Shown piece after piece: positions 4,596 to 6,389 of a stretch of 6,389 nt of DNA. The stretch is from Candidatus Sediminicultor sextus. Its GTDB lineage: Bacteria; Atribacterota; Phoenicimicrobiia; Phoenicimicrobiales; Phoenicimicrobiaceae. The notes below the pieces were generated by a model that did no database searches, had not been told where the DNA came from, and was given only the letters and a program-made list of their open reading frames with translations. The DNA lies in assembly GCA_014894735.1 (NCBI GenBank), contig JADBKX010000064.1:13769-20157 (forward strand). Reading direction: 5' to 3'. Position numbers and translations under genes: made by a program. Each line of letters starts with the position of its first letter. The first letter of the stretch is position 1.

Positions 4596-6237
4596 GATAT
4601 TAATGAAAGTAGATGGCGCCTGTTATCCCAACCCAGGGAATATGGCAATTGGGATAGTGATTTATAAAGATGGAGAATTGTTTAAAAAAATAAGTGAAGC
4701 CATTGGCTATGGAACTAATAATATTGCTGAATATAAAGCCTTAATTAGAGGATTGGAAGAGGTAAAAGAAATAAACCCTGAGAGGATAGATATATATTGT
4801 GATAGCCAACTACTGGTTAAGCAATTAAATAAAAAATACAAAGTTAAGAATAAAGGAATAATTCCATTATTTAATCGGGTTGAAGAGATCATTCGAACCA
4901 TTCCAGGGAAAGTATATTTCATCTGGAATAGAAGAGATGACAACTTCATGGCCGATGGCTTAGCTAAAAGAGCTCTGACCGAAGAAGAAATAAGCAAGAG
5001 GGAAAACTCTGCTAAAGATTTAAAGGTAGAAAAAAAAGATGATTATTTTTTGGTAAGTAGTTCAAAGCCGGGAAAATATTATAAGGTTGATATAAATATC
5101 CCTCAGTGTGAATGTATAGATTTTTTAAGAAGAGCTCGAAAATTAAAACTCGAGTGTAAGCATATAATGGCAGTTCGGAACTTTTTGCAAGAATCGGGAA
5201 GAAAAAGAGAGACCAAGAGTAGGCCAAAGATGAAAATTTTAATATTAAGCAAGATGGTGAAACCTCAAGTATGGGAGAAGGTATTTAATGAATTAAATAA
5301 AAAAGCAACACTTAATTTAGAGTTTATTATACCTAAAAAAGATGAAAGGGAAACTATTAAAAAATATCTCAAAGAAGTTGAAGCGGTAATAGGAGGAACT
5401 TTTAGTAAAGAAGACCTTGAACAGGCTAAGAAATTAAAATTAATTCAGATTCCTTTTGCAGGAGTAGATAAATTAGATTTTAACTTATATAAAAATTATC
5501 CAGATATATTTATTTGTAATATCCATGCAAATAAAAACGCAGTTGCTGAACACGCCTTTGCCCTTATTTTAGCCTTAACTAAAAATATTGTTACCAATGA
5601 TAGGGATTTAAGATTGGGTAAATGGCATGGGTTTTCTACCCAAGAGCCTACAGTTCAACTTCAGGGGAAAAGTATAGGGATAGTAGGTTTGGGTTCAATT
5701 GGGTGGGAGATTGCGAAAATTGGTCATACCTTAGGCATGAAAGTGTTTGCTTTAAAAAGGAAGATAGAGGAGAAGGATTTAAAAAAGAAAAATATTTTGG
5801 AATTTTTAGGAGAAAAAAAAGATTTAGAAAAAGTGATTAAGGAATCAAATTTTATTGTGGTAGCTGTTCCCCTGACTAAGGAAACCAAGGGATTAATTGG
5901 AAAAAAAGAGCTAAAGTTAATGAAGGGAAAATATCTTATAAATATTTCCCGAGGAGTGGTAATAGACGAGGAAGCTTTATTTAAATCTTTAAAAGAAGGT
6001 AATCTTACTGGAGCAGCAATAGATACCTGGTATCAATATCCTTCTTCGGAACAGAGAGAAGTACTACCCAGTAAATATGATTTTAATAAATTAGATAATG
6101 TAGTGATGAGTCCTCATACAGCAGGCTATACTGATAGAGCATTAGAAGAAAATATAAAGTCGGTTTTTGATAATGTAGTGAAGATTTATTACGGGGAAGA
6201 ACCAGAAAGCAGAATAGATCCTGAATTAGAATATTAA
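4588..6237 (+). CDS. RNase HI - SWIM zinc finger - D-2-hydroxyacid dehydrogenase fusion protein
   Basis: The 549-residue product has three recognisable parts. Residues 1-130 are a ribonuclease HI domain, which would cut RNA in RNA-DNA hybrids using two metal ions. The catalytic acidic residues are all present: D9 (VDGACYPNPG), E48 (NIAEYKAL), D72 (CDSQLL) and D123 (MADGLAKRA). The loop that carries the E. coli histidine reads NRRDDN, as in HI relatives of the plant/Bacillus type. Residues about 160-200 are a SWIM zinc finger, C174-x-C176 ... C190-x-H192, presumably for nucleic acid or protein binding. After a basic linker (201-214), residues 215-549 form a D-isomer 2-hydroxyacid dehydrogenase with GLGSIG (367-372), R455 (NISRG) and H510 (MSPHTAG). 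The catalytic Glu expected before the proline of DVFxxEP is Y484 (DTWYQYP), and the NAD-selecting Asp after beta-2 is K390 (ALKRK). Both halves are about full length. Substrate and cofactor are unknown. An internal ATG at 5230 could also start the dehydrogenase alone. Confidence 0.88.
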   Translation: MSKILMKVDGACYPNPGNMAIGIVIYKDGELFKKISEAIGYGTNNIAEYKALIRGLEEVKEINPERIDIYCDSQLLVKQLNKKYKVKNKGIIPLFNRVEEIIRTIPGKVYFIWNRRDDNFMADGLAKRALTEEEISKRENSAKDLKVEKKDDYFLVSSSKPGKYYKVDINIPQCECIDFLRRARKLKLECKHIMAVRNFLQESGRKRETKSRPKMKILILSKMVKPQVWEKVFNELNKKATLNLEFIIPKKDERETIKKYLKEVEAVIGGTFSKEDLEQAKKLKLIQIPFAGVDKLDFNLYKNYPDIFICNIHANKNAVAEHAFALILALTKNIVTNDRDLRLGKWHGFSTQEPTVQLQGKSIGIVGLGSIGWEIAKIGHTLGMKVFALKRKIEEKDLKKKNILEFLGEKKDLEKVIKESNFIVVAVPLTKETKGLIGKKELKLMKGKYLINISRGVVIDEEALFKSLKEGNLTGAAIDTWYQYPSSEQREVLPSKYDFNKLDNVVMSPHTAGYTDRALEENIKSVFDNVVKIYYGEEPESRIDPELEY

Positions 6238-6248
6238 CAATAAATAGA

Positions 6249-6299
6249 TAGCGTAGAGCGTGTAGGATAACTAGCGTATAGCGTTTAGCGTAGAGCGTA
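6249..6299. repeat. Degenerate 7-bp tandem array (TAGCGTA)
   Basis: Six heptamers of the TAGCGTA type lie in two runs: 6249-6262 (TAGCGTA, GAGCGTG) and 6272-6299 (TAGCGTA, TAGCGTT, TAGCGTA, GAGCGTA). A 9-bp interruption, GTAGGATAAC-like, separates them. The 13-mer TAGCGTAGAGCGT occurs exactly twice, at 6249 and 6286. The array starts 11 bp after the fusion gene stop. It has no dyad symmetry or T-run that would make it a terminator. Confidence 0.75.
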
Positions 6300-6306
6300 C
6301 ATAATT

Positions 6307-6348
6307 GGTTAGTGGTTGGTTAATTAGTTATCAGGTTAGCTAGTTAAG
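6307..6348. repeat. Second degenerate 7-bp array (GGTTAGT-like)
   Basis: GGTTAGT (6307-6313) and GGTTGGT (6314-6320) are followed by four further heptamers that keep only a GTTA or TTAG core (6321-6348). The period is less exact than in the preceding array, but the base composition (G, T and A on this strand with almost no C) and the recurring GTTAG motif set it apart from random sequence. Confidence 0.45.
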
Positions 6349-6375
6349 AAAATAGAATAAAGAAACCAGAGGGGG

Positions 6376-6387
6376 CGGATAAATCCG
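6376..6387. repeat. Short perfect palindrome at the window edge
   Basis: CGGAT and ATCCG flank a 2-nt AA spacer, preceded by a run of five G. This may be the left part of a larger GC-rich palindromic repeat cut by the window end, or half of a hairpin; too little is visible to decide. Confidence 0.3.
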
Positions 6388-6389
6388 AG

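Noticed and set aside
4707..5227. Two minus-strand frames opposite the RNase HI-SWIM region (4707-4997, 5012-5227), hydrophobic in appearance
   Set aside because: The hydrophobic look comes from antisense reading of Lys/Glu/Asn-rich codons; the plus frame carries all RNase HI and SWIM motifs.
5622..5840. Plus-strand 72-codon frame inside the dehydrogenase domain
   Set aside because: It overlaps the GLGSIG Rossmann motif region in another frame and shows no independent motif or start signal.

Overview
The window is an AT-rich bacterial segment with tightly packed genes, ATG/TTG starts and strong Shine-Dalgarno sites. It has three gene blocks separated by short intergenic regions that carry small repeats. 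No phylogenetic marker was searched. The amidotransferase genes show that the organism makes Asn-tRNA and/or Gln-tRNA indirectly. The low GC, the extragenic palindrome and the degenerate 7-bp arrays would suit an uncultured anaerobic lineage (Atribacterota-like, Dictyoglomus-like or Firmicutes-like), but that placement is only an impression.

Block 1 (1-2986, + strand) is gatA-gatB, the amidase and tRNA-binding/kinase subunits of the aminoacyl-tRNA amidotransferase, joined by a 4-bp ATGA overlap. gatC is not visible. The window opens on the end of a short repeat that recurs, as part of a 54-nt hairpin-forming palindrome, just after gatB (2993-3046).

Block 2 (3079-3813, - strand) is one conserved-looking soluble protein of unknown function, convergent with gatB. 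The 224-bp region between it and block 3 holds a four-unit 7-bp repeat array and a good sigma70-type promoter facing block 3.

Block 3 (about 4038-6237, + strand) is a two-gene unit. First comes a TIGR00725-like Rossmann protein of the SLOG/LOG superfamily. Overlapping it by 8 bp is a 549-residue protein with an uncommon architecture: an RNase HI domain with all four catalytic acidic residues, then a SWIM zinc finger (CxC...CxH), then a complete D-2-hydroxyacid dehydrogenase. In the dehydrogenase the usual catalytic glutamate is replaced by tyrosine and the NAD-selecting aspartate by lysine. This fusion is the most unusual item in the window. The junction also carries an in-frame internal ATG within an ATGA tetranucleotide, so two ancestral coupled genes, a frameshift or dual translation must be considered. 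Downstream of it (6238-6389) are two further degenerate 7-bp arrays and a small palindrome at the window edge.
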